Source of the DNA: Trinickia acidisoli | GTDB lineage: Bacteria; Pseudomonadota; Gammaproteobacteria; Burkholderiales; Burkholderiaceae | Assembly: GCF_017315725.1 (NCBI RefSeq) | Contig: NZ_JAFLRG010000002.1 | Location: forward strand, 1,488,001-1,552,000 | Length of the DNA: 64,000 nucleotides | Reading direction: 5' to 3' | Notes under the pieces: model-generated | What the model saw: the letters and a program-made list of their open reading frames with translations, nothing else | The model's database searches: none | Told to the model about the DNA's origin: nothing | Shown here: in pieces, positions 8,251 to 16,855 of the stretch | Layout: every line of letters starts with the position of its first letter | Position numbering within the stretch: position 1 is the first letter of the stretch | Program-made: the position numbers and the translations under genes

Positions 8251-8698
8251 CGATTATGCGCAAATCCGTAACGATGATTTATCAAATTAGGCGTTAACCC
8301 TAGGACCTCCAATCGCTAGACTGCAGTCATCGGTTCACGCAACGAACCCGATGCAACAGACAGGACAAATAACTTTTGGAGGTATTGCCATGAAATCGCT
8401 CATTCAATCCATCGTGATCGCCGCTGCTCTGACCGCTCCGGTTGCCGTTTTCGCACAGTCGAACGCGCCCGTGACGCGCGCCCAAGTCAAGGCCGAGCTC
8501 GCGCAATTCGAGCAAGCCGGCGGCCGCGTCAACTTCAGCAACGACCCGAACTACCCGGCCGACGCGCAGGCCGCGCAAGCGCGCGTCATAGCGCAGAACG
8601 GCAGCAATCAAGCGATCGGCGGGGTGCGCGCCGGCTCGTCGGCTTCCGGTTCGCCCGTGAGCGCCGGCGCTAGCGCCCCCCTGTACTTCGGCCGCTAA
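8251..8698 (+). repeat. Direct repeat copy 2: conserved leader plus DUF4148 gene
   Basis: This is the second copy of the unit at 6377-6822. Identity covers the promoter leader, ribosome site, signal-peptide codons and the C-terminal GGVRAGSSASG...LYFGR segment. The middle of the coding region has diverged most. Confidence 0.9.
8390..8698 (+). CDS. DUF4148-family small exported protein (copy 2)
   Basis: A 102-residue paralogue of the protein encoded at 6517, with signal peptide MKSLIQSIVIAAALTAPVAVFAQ and mature part VTRAQVKAELAQFEQAGGRVNF...PADAQAAQARVIAQNG. The same GGAGG ribosome site precedes the ATG at 8390. No clear terminator hairpin follows, unlike copy 1. The function is unknown. Because the leaders are conserved the two copies are probably co-regulated. 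Confidence 0.9.
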   Translation: MKSLIQSIVIAAALTAPVAVFAQSNAPVTRAQVKAELAQFEQAGGRVNFSNDPNYPADAQAAQARVIAQNGSNQAIGGVRAGSSASGSPVSAGASAPLYFGR

Positions 8699-8808
8699 TG
8701 CGCATCCCAACGAAGCGTCGGCCGACGACACCGCCATGAGCGCAGCCGGCTGATCGCTTCGTGAGTAGTCCTAAGTATTCAACCGAACACCTACCCAGTA
8801 AGCGTCGC

Positions 8809-9606
8809 TCAGTCTTCTAGCACGAACGCTCGCACCGCGTCGACGAATGCCTGCTCCGTTTCCACGTTGGGCATATGCACGCACGGCAACGGCAGGTAGT
8901 GCGCCCCCGGTATGGCGGCAGCGATCGCTTCGCCGTGACTGGCTGCCGTGACCGTATCGTGTTCCCCCGCGATGACGAGCGTCGGCCGCACAATCAGCGC
9001 GACAACACGACGAAAATCGAGGTCGCGCACCGCCGCAAAGCAGCCTGCCAGCCCCTGCGGCGACGTGTGCAGAACCATCTCACGGAATACTTCGACAACA
9101 GGCAGCCGCGCATCGATCATTCGAGCCGGAAACCAATTGCGCATGAACGTCTCGGCCGTCTCGCCCATGTCGTCGATTCCTTCGAGCTCCGCGATGCGGC
9201 GATCGAACAGCTCCGCCGGCCCGAGATGCGCGGACGTGTTGCTCAATATCAAACGATCGATCCGCTCGGGGGCACGAACGCCGAGCCACTGCCCGATCAT
9301 GCCGCCGAGCGATAACCCTAGAAAATGCACGCGTTCGATATGCAGCGCATCGAGCAGCTCGATCACGTCGCGGCCGAGCCGATCCACGGAATAGGCGCCG
9401 AGCGGCGCGCCGGACGCACCATGACCGCGCGTGTCGTAACGCAATACGCGAAAATGCCGGACGAGACTCGGCATCACCCCGTCCCACATGTGCAGCGACG
9501 TCGCGATCGAATTGGACAGCATCAGCAGCGGCGCGTCTTCGCGTCCGTCGAAACGGTAGGCGATCCGAACACCGTCGCCGGTAGTGAAGCACGACAGACC
9601 TTCCAT
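8809..9606 (-). CDS. Alpha/beta hydrolase, 3-oxoadipate enol-lactonase-like
   Basis: A 265-residue alpha/beta-hydrolase close to PcaD, which opens 3-oxoadipate enol-lactone in the protocatechuate branch of the beta-ketoadipate pathway. Visible features are the oxyanion region LMLSNSIATSLHMWDGVMPSL, RYDTRGHGASGAP, the nucleophile elbow GLSLGGMIGQ (Ser nucleophile), LVIAGEHDTVT with the acidic residue, and the catalytic His in LPCVHMPNVE. The ATG at 9606 has a GAGGAGAAA ribosome site, so the longer reading from 9672 is rejected. No other pca genes are nearby, so the substrate may be another ester or lactone. It is divergent from a LysR gene. Confidence 0.82.
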   Translation of the reverse strand: MEGLSCFTTGDGVRIAYRFDGREDAPLLMLSNSIATSLHMWDGVMPSLVRHFRVLRYDTRGHGASGAPLGAYSVDRLGRDVIELLDALHIERVHFLGLSLGGMIGQWLGVRAPERIDRLILSNTSAHLGPAELFDRRIAELEGIDDMGETAETFMRNWFPARMIDARLPVVEVFREMVLHTSPQGLAGCFAAVRDLDFRRVVALIVRPTLVIAGEHDTVTAASHGEAIAAAIPGAHYLPLPCVHMPNVETEQAFVDAVRAFVLED

Positions 9607-9683
9607 GAATGATTTCTCCTCGATGAGCGTTTGAGCGACACGGTTAAACGCCAAGCATCGTAGGTCGGGCATCGAATTAAAAA

Positions 9684-9713
9684 CATTACAAAGTTCGGAT
9701 ATTCTTTGTCATG
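9684..9713. promoter_or_regulatory. Dyad between hydrolase and LysR gene, candidate LysR operator
   Basis: The arms CATtACAAAG and CTTTGTcATG (9 of 10 pairing, ten-base spacer) lie between the divergent hydrolase and LysR genes. LysR regulators bind T-N11-A dyads of this size, so this is the likely autoregulatory site. Confidence 0.5.
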
Positions 9714-9747
9714 TCTCTCTCGATGCACGGTGTTCCCGCCGCCCGAC

Positions 9748-10689
9748 ATGAACGAATTCACGCTTCACGATCTGCAGTGTTTCGATGCCGTCGTCCGCTC
9801 AGGCGGTTTTCAAGCCGCGGCGGCAGCGTTGCATCGATCGCACCCGGCCGTGTTCGCGGCCGTCGCGAGACTCGAACGACAGCTCGGCCTCGCCTTGCTC
9901 GATCGCAGCGGCTATCGCGTCCGCCTGACGGCCGACGGCCGCGCGTTCCATCGCAAAGCGCAAACGCTGCTGAACGAGTTTGCCGGGCTGCGAACCTATG
10001 CCACGCAATTGGCGATGGGGGAAGAAAGCGAGTTGCACGTCGTGATCGGCGATTTGTGCCCTCGCGAACAAACGCTCACGCTTCTCGCCCGCTTCTTCGG
10101 CGCGTGCCCGGGAACGCGGCTCCATCTGCATGTCGAAGCGGTCGCCGGGCCGCAAGAGCGTCTGCTCGACGGCAACGCCGATCTGATCCTTCATCGCGTC
10201 GACAAGACCGACCCTCGCATCGAATGGGTCGACGTCTGCGAGATCGAACTCGTGCCGGTCATCGCGCCCGCGCTGCTGCCCGAACGGCTGCCGCGTTCAG
10301 TCAAGCCCGAGCATCTGCGCGAACTCACGCAATGCGTCATGCGCGACACGGCGCGGCACACGCCCGCACGCGACTACTTCGTGGTCGAAGGCGCACCGCA
10401 GTGCACGGTCAGCGATCAATCGATGAAGCGGGAAATCATCTTGCAAGGCTTGGGCTGGGGGCATCTGCCGCGATACCTGATCGAAGACGACTTGCGCAAG
10501 AGCCGGCTGCGATCGCTTGCCGGCCGGCACCTGCCCGGAGCCAGCGAGGAAATCGTCGTCGCGCGCCGCAGCGATCGACCTCACGGCCCCGTCGCCGAAC
10601 GGCTTTGGTGCTATCTGGGCGAACACGCGCCGAATGTCTTCGGCAGTCCTAAGCAATCGCGTGCGCCACGCCGCCGCCGATCGGCCTAG
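9748..10689 (+). CDS. LysR-family transcriptional regulator
   Basis: A 313-residue LysR regulator. The DNA-binding domain is MNEFTLHDLQCFDAVVRSGGF then AAAAALHRSHPAVFAAVARLERQLG; the effector domain runs from ELHVVIGDLCPREQTLTLLARFF. The effector domain lacks the usual GxLRIG opening, so the subgroup is not obvious. The ATG at 9748 starts exactly at the DNA-binding domain. It is divergent from the enol-lactonase-like hydrolase and probably controls it. The C-terminus is basic (SPKQSRAPRRRRSA). Confidence 0.88.
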   Translation: MNEFTLHDLQCFDAVVRSGGFQAAAAALHRSHPAVFAAVARLERQLGLALLDRSGYRVRLTADGRAFHRKAQTLLNEFAGLRTYATQLAMGEESELHVVIGDLCPREQTLTLLARFFGACPGTRLHLHVEAVAGPQERLLDGNADLILHRVDKTDPRIEWVDVCEIELVPVIAPALLPERLPRSVKPEHLRELTQCVMRDTARHTPARDYFVVEGAPQCTVSDQSMKREIILQGLGWGHLPRYLIEDDLRKSRLRSLAGRHLPGASEEIVVARRSDRPHGPVAERLWCYLGEHAPNVFGSPKQSRAPRRRRSA

Positions 10690-11225
10690 CCATCGCATGA
10701 CTCGAATTAAGCGAGAAATGACTAATAGTATTTAATTATCGGTCTTCGCCAACGCCGTAACGATTGGAGGAAACGATCGATCGTGCACGTTGTCGCGATA
10801 AAGGGCGGCGTCAGAATCGCGCAACATACTGCCGTTAAATTGGCTGCACCTCGGCTTTTCTACATTAACGACCGAAACTGAGAAATACTTGAGCATGCAA
10901 CGATCGGCGACGCCGAGAAGACGCATTGCGATGCAGATCCCTCTAAGCGGAACGCCTTATGGCATAAGGCCAAGCCGCCTCTTGCACCGAAATGGGGCGA
11001 GCGACGATCGAGCGCAAATCTGCACATCGCCTGCTCACGATTTGATAAATACGACGCCGCGCGACGCAATTACAACCTGGCAACAGGGCCAATCTCACGG
11101 TAGGATGCCTCCAACAGCTTCTCGGCAATTACCGCAGGGAAAACCTTAATAAATTAGATGATTGTGGGCGATTATGATGGCAGCGACCCGTGGCCAATCG
11201 TCCGCGATTTTCTCGTGCAAACTTC
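10690..11225. other. Long intergenic region upstream of the two-component pair
   Basis: About 530 bases with no credible gene. Base composition is mixed, with AT-rich patches near 10715-10740, 10840-10880 and 11140-11180. A perfect odd palindrome, GCCTTATG-G-CATAAGGC, lies at 10954-10970. No T-run terminator for the LysR gene was found. The length suggests either lost genes or an extended regulatory region for the response regulator. Confidence 0.5.
10954..10970. promoter_or_regulatory. 17-bp palindrome, possible operator
   Basis: Perfect eight-base arms (GCCTTATG / CATAAGGC) flank one central base in an otherwise featureless intergenic stretch 256 bases before the response-regulator start. 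Function is inferred only from the symmetry. Confidence 0.35.
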
Positions 11226-11942
11226 ATGAGCACCGCCCTTCCTGACCAGACGAGCGCTGCGATCGAACGTGGCCTCGACCGCCGCCGAACCTGTACGACA
11301 CGGGTTCTGCTCGCGGACGATCACCCCGTATTTCGCGAAGGCTTGCGCGAAGTACTCGAGTGCATGCCCGGCGTGCTAGTGCAGGGCGAGGCATCGGATG
11401 CCGCGTCGACGCTCGCGTTGGTTCGCCGCGCGCACGCGGACTTGCTGCTACTCGATCTCTCGATGCCCGGGCGCGGCGGCATCGAGCTCATCGGAAAAAT
11501 TCGCGAAGACGCGCCGGGGTTGAAGGTGCTCGTATTGACGATGCATGAAGAACGTCACTACGCGTTGCGCGCGTTCATGGCCGGCGCGCATGGCTATCTG
11601 ACCAAGCATGCGGCGGCGGCGGAGTTGGCGATCGCTTTACGGAAAGTCTCGGCGGGCGGCATCTATGTCGGGCCGTGGATGGCCGATTACGTCGCGCAGA
11701 ATCTAGTGGCTCCGCCCGAGACAGCGCCGCACCAACAGCTCAGCGATCGCGAATTCGACATCTTCATGCGGCTCGCACGGGGCGACGACGCATTCGCCAT
11801 CGGCCAAGCGCTGAGCCTCAGCACGAAGACCATCGGCAACTACAAGGCGCGCATCTTCCACGCCATGCGCTTTTCGAGCGACGCGGCGCTCGTTCGCTAC
11901 GCCATGCACCATCAACTGATCGACGATCACGACATCGCGTGA
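11226..11942 (+). CDS. NarL/FixJ-type response regulator
   Basis: A 238-residue response regulator. The receiver domain has the acidic pair D31-D32 (LLADDHPVFREGL), phosphoacceptor D77 (LLLLDLSMPGRGG), T105 and K127 (YLTKHA). The C-terminal LuxR-type helix-turn-helix is LSDREFDIFMRLARGDDAFAIGQALSLSTKTIGNYKARIF. The protein should act as a phosphorylation-dependent DNA-binding dimer. The ATG at 11226 is preferred over an in-frame GTG at 11190; neither has a strong ribosome site. The stop overlaps the kinase GTG start by four bases (GTGA), so the two are translationally coupled. Confidence 0.92.
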   Translation: MSTALPDQTSAAIERGLDRRRTCTTRVLLADDHPVFREGLREVLECMPGVLVQGEASDAASTLALVRRAHADLLLLDLSMPGRGGIELIGKIREDAPGLKVLVLTMHEERHYALRAFMAGAHGYLTKHAAAAELAIALRKVSAGGIYVGPWMADYVAQNLVAPPETAPHQQLSDREFDIFMRLARGDDAFAIGQALSLSTKTIGNYKARIFHAMRFSSDAALVRYAMHHQLIDDHDIA

Positions 11943-12676
11943 AACCGCCCGACGACAAGCGCATACGCGATATACCGTCGGGCCGCCCGGCACGCGACGA
12001 GCCGCATTCGATCAAAGATGCGATCAAACGCGCCACATGCCTCGTGCGCGAAGAAGAGCGCAAACGTATTGCACAAGAACTGCACGACGACCTTGGGCAA
12101 CAATTGAGTGCCCTCGAGTTGACCGCTCAACGCGTCGAACGGCTTGCCGGTGTGAGCGAAGACAGCCATCCGTTGAGCACTGCGATACGCGACCTCCAGG
12201 GGCAAATCGATTCCGCGCTGGTTTCCGTCAAGCGGATGACGCATCAATTGCGGCCCCTCGCCCTCGAAACGCTCGGTTTTCCGGCGGCCGTCGAGTGGCT
12301 AGCGGCAGAGTTCGCCAACCGCTCGAACGTGCGGCTTGCTTGCCGCTTCAGGGTTGACGGATTCGAGGTGTCCGAGCCGGCGGCCACGGCCATCTTTCGC
12401 ATCGTGCAGGAAGCGCTTGCGAACGTTGCGCGCCACGCGTCGGCGCGAACCGTCACGATCGATTTCTACCGCAGCGGCGATGTCTGCGTCCTTCGGATCG
12501 TCGACGACGGCGTCGGCGCAACGTTGAATCTCGCACGGCGCCCGCAATCGCTGGGGCTATCCGGTATGGCAGACCGGGCGGCGCAATTTCACGGCACGCT
12601 TTCGATTCGCAGCGCAGCGGGGGCGGGCTTTGCAATCAGTGCGCGGCTGCCGCTTGCGGCCATCGCGCGTTCATAG
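11939..12676 (+). CDS. Soluble NarL-type sensor histidine kinase without a sensor domain
   Basis: A 245-residue kinase with a GTG start inside the stop of the response regulator. It has a HisKA_3 dimerisation domain with the phosphoacceptor His at 49 (EEERKRIAQELHDDLGQQLSALEL). The HATPase_c domain follows: FRIVQEALANVARHASA (N box), IVDDGVGATLN (G1), LGLSGMADRAAQFHGTLSI and GAGFAISARLPL. There is no membrane helix and no recognisable sensory domain in the first 30 residues, so the input must come from an accessory protein or from dimerisation with another kinase. Most members of this family carry GAF, PAS or membrane modules. Confidence 0.9.
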   Translation: MKPPDDKRIRDIPSGRPARDEPHSIKDAIKRATCLVREEERKRIAQELHDDLGQQLSALELTAQRVERLAGVSEDSHPLSTAIRDLQGQIDSALVSVKRMTHQLRPLALETLGFPAAVEWLAAEFANRSNVRLACRFRVDGFEVSEPAATAIFRIVQEALANVARHASARTVTIDFYRSGDVCVLRIVDDGVGATLNLARRPQSLGLSGMADRAAQFHGTLSIRSAAGAGFAISARLPLAAIARS

Positions 12677-12695
12677 CGGCAGCCGCGCGCGCCAC

Positions 12696-13607
12696 CTAGC
12701 GTCGCACGCGCGGCTCGCCATTCTTTTTCGACTTGCGCGCGAGTTCGACGAAAGCGTGCAGATAGTCGATGCCCGCATCGCTCTCGCGCGTGCCCAGAAA
12801 GATCTGCTTCGCGATGCCCCCGCGCCCGAGTTTAAGGCTCACCAACGGCATCCGATCGGCGTACTCCTCGGCCAACCATCGCGGCAACGCGGCGACGCCG
12901 CGGTTGTTCGCCACCATCTGCAACATGATGTCGGTGGTCTCGATCGTTTTGTGGCGACGCGGCATCACGTTCGCCGGCCGCAGGAACTGATTGTAAATGT
13001 CGAGCCGATCGGTCTCGACGGGGTACGTGATCAGCGTTTCGTCGACGAGTTGTTCGGGCTTCACATGCTGCACGTTGGCTAGCCGATGCTGCTCGGATAC
13101 CACGAGAACCTGCTCGTAATCGAACACCGGCTCGAATCGCAGGCCGGGACGCAGCAGAGGATCGGGCGTGACGAGCACGTCGATGTCGTAACCCAGCAGC
13201 GCTCCGATGCCGCCGAACTGGAAGCGCTGCTTCACGTCGACGTCGACATCGGACCAGCGGGTCAGATAGGGAGAAACCACCTTCAGCAGCCACTGGTAGC
13301 ACGGGTGACATTCCATGCCGATGCGCAGCGTGCCTCGCTCGCCGTCCGCATACTGCTTCATACGTGCTTCCGCATGCTCGAACTGCGGCAGCATCCGGTT
13401 GGCGAGACTCAACAAATACTGCCCGGCCTGGGTGAGGCGCAGGCTGCGACCCTCGCGATCCCAGATCGACGTACCCAGTTGCTGCTCGAGTTTCTTCACC
13501 GTGTGACTGAGCGCCGACTGCGTGAGATGCAACGCAGCGGCCGCGGCCGTCAATGAGCCCTGCCGCTCCACTTCACGAATGAGAACAAGATGAAATCGCT
13601 CCAGCAT
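12696..13607 (-). CDS. metR: MetR, LysR-type activator of methionine synthesis
   Basis: A 303-residue LysR protein matching MetR: MLERFHLVLIREVERQGSLT, then AAAALHLTQSALSHTVKKLEQQLG, then GTLRIGMECHPCYQWLLKVVSPY, which is the MetR effector-domain opening, and the VLVVSEQHRLA segment. MetR uses homocysteine as co-effector to activate metE and metF. The gene is divergent from metE with 139 bases between them, the standard arrangement. The shared region contains a palindrome and MetR half-sites listed separately. Confidence 0.94.
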   Translation of the reverse strand: MLERFHLVLIREVERQGSLTAAAAALHLTQSALSHTVKKLEQQLGTSIWDREGRSLRLTQAGQYLLSLANRMLPQFEHAEARMKQYADGERGTLRIGMECHPCYQWLLKVVSPYLTRWSDVDVDVKQRFQFGGIGALLGYDIDVLVTPDPLLRPGLRFEPVFDYEQVLVVSEQHRLANVQHVKPEQLVDETLITYPVETDRLDIYNQFLRPANVMPRRHKTIETTDIMLQMVANNRGVAALPRWLAEEYADRMPLVSLKLGRGGIAKQIFLGTRESDAGIDYLHAFVELARKSKKNGEPRVRR

Positions 13608-13648
13608 GATCGGGCCCGCGCGTGTCTGACGTCAAAGCTGACATGAAC

Positions 13649-13685
13649 AAAGATAATGGGTCAATGAAATAATTCCATTATCTTT
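13649..13685. promoter_or_regulatory. metR-metE divergent control region with perfect inverted repeat
   Basis: The perfect eleven-base arms AAAGATAATGG and CCATTATCTTT flank a 15-base spacer. Across the spacer and right arm lies TGAAATAATTCC at 13665-13676, a near match to the MetR consensus TGAA-N4-TTCA. TGAA at 13644 and TTCA at 13684-13687 bracket the structure. This is the probable binding region for MetR controlling both genes. Confidence 0.65.
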
Positions 13686-13746
13686 CATAGGAAGCCGATC
13701 ATATCATTGCCGCTGGAACTTTCAATCTTCGGAAACGGCAACGCTC

Positions 13747-16041
13747 ATGGTCACGACACACAATCTCGGCTTCCCGCGCATCGGCGCGAAGCGCGAACTC
13801 AAGTTCGCCCTCGAAAGCTATTGGAAAGGTCAATCGTCGCGCGACGAGTTGAAGGCGCTGGGCGTGCAGCTTCGTGCGCGTCATTGGGACAACCAACAAG
13901 GACTCGATCTGGCGCCGATCGGCGACTTCGCGTTCTACGATCAAGTGCTCGACATGAGCTTCACGCTCGGCAACTTACCGGAGCGAGTGCAGGACTTTCA
14001 TGGCGATGCGCTCGACAACTACTTCCGTGTTGCGCGCGGCCGTTCCGCGAACTCGGAGCAAGAGCACGGCGCATGCTGCGGCGGCGTTGCCGCGGGCGAG
14101 ATGACCAAGTGGTTCGATACGAACTATCACTACATCGTGCCGGAATTCACCGCATCGACCGGCTTTACGCTCGACGCATCGCGCCTCGTCACGCAATTGG
14201 CCGAGGCACGTGCCGCCGGCGTGAATGCGAAGCCGGTGATCATCGGCCCGGTGACGTACCTGTGGCTCGGCAAGGCGAAGGACGACTCCGATCGTCTCGC
14301 GCTGCTGCCCAAGCTGTTGCCGGTGTACGGCGCGCTGCTCGACACGTTCGCGGCACAGGGCGTGGAGTGGGTGCAGATCGACGAGCCGGCGCTCGTCACC
14401 GAACTCGATCCCGCATGGCGCGAAGCATTCACGACGGCCTATGAAGCACTCGAAACGCGCCGCGTGAAGTTGCTGCTCGCCACTTACTTCGGCCAATTGC
14501 AGGACAATCTCGCACTCGCGTGCAAGCTGCCGGTGGATGGCCTGCACATCGATGCGATCAACGCGCGTGATGAAGTGGCAACGGCAGCACGGGCACTGGC
14601 GGCTGACCGCGTACTGTCGGTGGGCGCGATCAATGGCCGCAACATCTGGAAGACGGATCTGGCCGCCACGCTCGAATGGCTCGAGCCGCTCGCGAAGCAA
14701 CTCGGCGAGCGCCTGTGGATCGCGCCGTCGTGCTCGCTGCTGCACGTGCCGGTGGATCTGGCAAGCGAGCAGAAGCTCGATGCGGACATCCGTTCGTGGC
14801 TCGCATTCGCGCTGCAGAAACTCGACGAGTTGAAAGTGCTCGCCGGCGCGCTGAACCAGGGCCGCGCATCGATGGCCGATGCGCTGGCCGAGAACGCCGC
14901 GGCGATTCAAAGCCGCCGCACGTCGCCGCGCGTCCACAGCCCGGCCGTGAAAGCGGCCGTCGCGAAAATCGACGCGGCGCTCGGCAAGCGCGCGGGCCTC
15001 TATGACCAGCGTGCGAACAAGCAGTCGGCGATCTTGAACCTGCCTGCTTATCCGACCACGACGATCGGCTCGTTCCCGCAGACCGCGGATATCCGTCACG
15101 CGCGCAGCGAACACAAGGCCGGCAGGCTCGACGCAGCGCTCTACAAGGCCGCGATGCGCCGCGAGATCGAGCGTAGCGTGCGCGAGCAGGAAGCACTCGG
15201 GCTCGACGTGCTCGTGCATGGCGAAGCCGAACGCAACGACATGGTCGAGTACTTCGGCGAACAACTCGACGGCTACACGTTCAGCCAGTTCGGCTGGGTG
15301 CAGTCGTACGGTTCGCGCTGCGTGAAACCGCCGATCCTGTTCGGCGACATCAGCCGCCCGAAGGCGATGACGGTCGAATGGATCACGTACGCGCAGTCGC
15401 TCACGAACAAACCGATGAAGGGCATGCTAACCGGCCCCGTAACGATCTTGAACTGGTCGTTCGTGCGTGACGATCAGCCCCGCTCGGTGTCGTGCTATCA
15501 ACTCGCGCTCGCGATTCGCGACGAAGTGCTCGACCTCGAAAAGGCTGGCGTGCGTGTGATCCAGATCGACGAAGCCGCGCTGCGCGAAGGCCTGCCGCTG
15601 CGTCGCTCGCAATGGGGCGAGTATCTGCGCTGGGCGGTGGAATCGTTCCGCATCACCGCAAACGGCGTGCGCGACGAAACGCAGATCCACACGCACATGT
15701 GCTATTCGGAGTTCAACGACATCATCGCGTCGATCGCCGACATGGATGCCGACGTGATCACGATCGAGACGTCGCGCTCGGACATGGAGTTGCTCGATGC
15801 ATTCGACAACTTCAAGTACCCGAACGAAATCGGGCCGGGCGTGTACGACATTCACTCGCCGAACATCCCGAGCCAGGAGCACATCGTGCAGTTGATGAAG
15901 AAAGCTGCCGAACGTATTCCGGCCGAGCGCCTGTGGGTGAATCCGGACTGCGGCTTGAAGACGCGCCAGTGGGAAGAAGTCATTCCCGCGCTGAAGAACA
16001 TGGTGGCGGCGGCGAAGACGCTGCGCGGCCAGGTGCAGTAA
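13747..16041 (+). CDS. metE: Cobalamin-independent methionine synthase MetE
   Basis: A full-length 764-residue MetE, which transfers a methyl group from 5-methyltetrahydropteroyltri-L-glutamate to homocysteine. The N-terminal folate domain starts HNLGFPRIGAKRELKFALESYWKG. The C-terminal catalytic barrel has PTTTIGSFPQT, the HGEAERNDMVEYFGE block, the zinc ligands in HTHMCYSEFND (His, Cys) and the last zinc Cys in WVNPDCGLKTRQW. The ATG at 13747 starts the conserved N-terminus; an upstream reading is in another frame. A strong stem-loop follows the stop. It is regulated with divergent metR. Confidence 0.97.
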   Translation: MVTTHNLGFPRIGAKRELKFALESYWKGQSSRDELKALGVQLRARHWDNQQGLDLAPIGDFAFYDQVLDMSFTLGNLPERVQDFHGDALDNYFRVARGRSANSEQEHGACCGGVAAGEMTKWFDTNYHYIVPEFTASTGFTLDASRLVTQLAEARAAGVNAKPVIIGPVTYLWLGKAKDDSDRLALLPKLLPVYGALLDTFAAQGVEWVQIDEPALVTELDPAWREAFTTAYEALETRRVKLLLATYFGQLQDNLALACKLPVDGLHIDAINARDEVATAARALAADRVLSVGAINGRNIWKTDLAATLEWLEPLAKQLGERLWIAPSCSLLHVPVDLASEQKLDADIRSWLAFALQKLDELKVLAGALNQGRASMADALAENAAAIQSRRTSPRVHSPAVKAAVAKIDAALGKRAGLYDQRANKQSAILNLPAYPTTTIGSFPQTADIRHARSEHKAGRLDAALYKAAMRREIERSVREQEALGLDVLVHGEAERNDMVEYFGEQLDGYTFSQFGWVQSYGSRCVKPPILFGDISRPKAMTVEWITYAQSLTNKPMKGMLTGPVTILNWSFVRDDQPRSVSCYQLALAIRDEVLDLEKAGVRVIQIDEAALREGLPLRRSQWGEYLRWAVESFRITANGVRDETQIHTHMCYSEFNDIIASIADMDADVITIETSRSDMELLDAFDNFKYPNEIGPGVYDIHSPNIPSQEHIVQLMKKAAERIPAERLWVNPDCGLKTRQWEEVIPALKNMVAAAKTLRGQVQ

Positions 16042-16061
16042 CGCTACGTTTCGTCATGTTT

Positions 16062-16095
16062 TCCCGCTGCGTGCGGAGCGTCGCACGCAGCGGGA
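16062..16095 (+). terminator. Strong stem-loop after metE
   Basis: A perfect 14-base stem (TCCCGCTGCGTGCG with its complement) and a six-base loop GAGCGT lie 20 bases after the metE stop. No T-run follows the right arm, so it may act as a 3' stabiliser or a Rho-assisted end rather than a classical intrinsic terminator. A smaller GCGGG...CCCGC hairpin comes just after it. Confidence 0.6.
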
Positions 16096-16308
16096 TGCGT
16101 GCACGTCCCGTGCGGGTACATGCCCGCGTGCGAATGCGGTCATGCGGCAACGACATGACGACCGTGAGCACAGTGTTGGATCCGGCGATTGCGTTTTCTG
16201 GAGGCTCACCTCTTGGAGCGCGTCGCGCGTCCGTCTATCCTTGACGAGCTTGCGAAAGGCCACCCAGGCCGAAAGCGCTCGGCAGGTTAGACATGGGATC
16301 CATCCAGC

Positions 16309-16839
16309 ATGAAAATCTTGGCGATTTCCGGCAGCGCGCGCGAGGCGTCCATCAACACCGCGCTGTTGATGGCCATGAAAGACCTCGCGCCGCACGGCTG
16401 CGAATTGTCCGTTTTTCATCGGCTCGACGTGCTGCCCGTTTTTTCGCCGGACGCCGAGGGTGAAAGAACACCGCTAGAAGTCGTCGATTTCCTGGCGCTC
16501 GTATCCGCTGCCGACGGCATCGTCGTCTCGAGCCCCGAGTATGTCCGCGCGATCCCAGGCGGCCTCAAGAACGCCATCGATTGGATGGTCTCGCGATTCG
16601 AAGTCGTCGGAAAGCCGATCGCCCTCGCACACGCCTCTCACCGCGGCGACGATATGTTGGCCTCGCTCAGGCTCGTGCTCTCGACGGTCAGCGATCGATT
16701 CCTCGAGCACGTGTTTCTGCGCATTCCGCTCATCGGAAAAACCCAGCGAGAAGCCACCGACCTGCTGCGTCTTCCTGAGCATGAGGCGAAGATCAAGGCG
16801 TTCTTGGCTGATTTCGCGGCCGAGCTTCATTCGAAATAA
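16309..16839 (+). CDS. NADPH-dependent FMN reductase family protein
   Basis: A 176-residue flavodoxin-fold protein. Phosphate-binding loop: ILAISGSAREASINTALL (residues 3-20). Flavin-contact loop: VVSSPEYVRAIPGGLKNAIDWM. This is the standard NAD(P)H:FMN oxidoreductase layout, using a flavin to reduce quinones, azo compounds, chromate or supply FMNH2; the physiological substrate is not shown. It is convergent with the DUF1345 gene, whose end is 16 bases away. Confidence 0.9.
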   Translation: MKILAISGSAREASINTALLMAMKDLAPHGCELSVFHRLDVLPVFSPDAEGERTPLEVVDFLALVSAADGIVVSSPEYVRAIPGGLKNAIDWMVSRFEVVGKPIALAHASHRGDDMLASLRLVLSTVSDRFLEHVFLRIPLIGKTQREATDLLRLPEHEAKIKAFLADFAAELHSK

Positions 16840-16855
16840 CAGAACGCCGCGCCCC

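Noticed and set aside
12244..12676. Possible sensor domain or membrane segment in the histidine kinase
   Set aside because: Checked the N-terminal 40 residues and body: no hydrophobic stretch of helix length and no PAS/GAF-like pattern.
13608..13746. Cobalamin riboswitch upstream of metE
   Set aside because: The gap is only 139 bases, has no B12-box-like sequence and is explained by a MetR control region and palindrome.
13975..15264. 429-codon antisense frame inside metE
   Set aside because: Composition is that of a codon shadow and metE is complete on the other strand.
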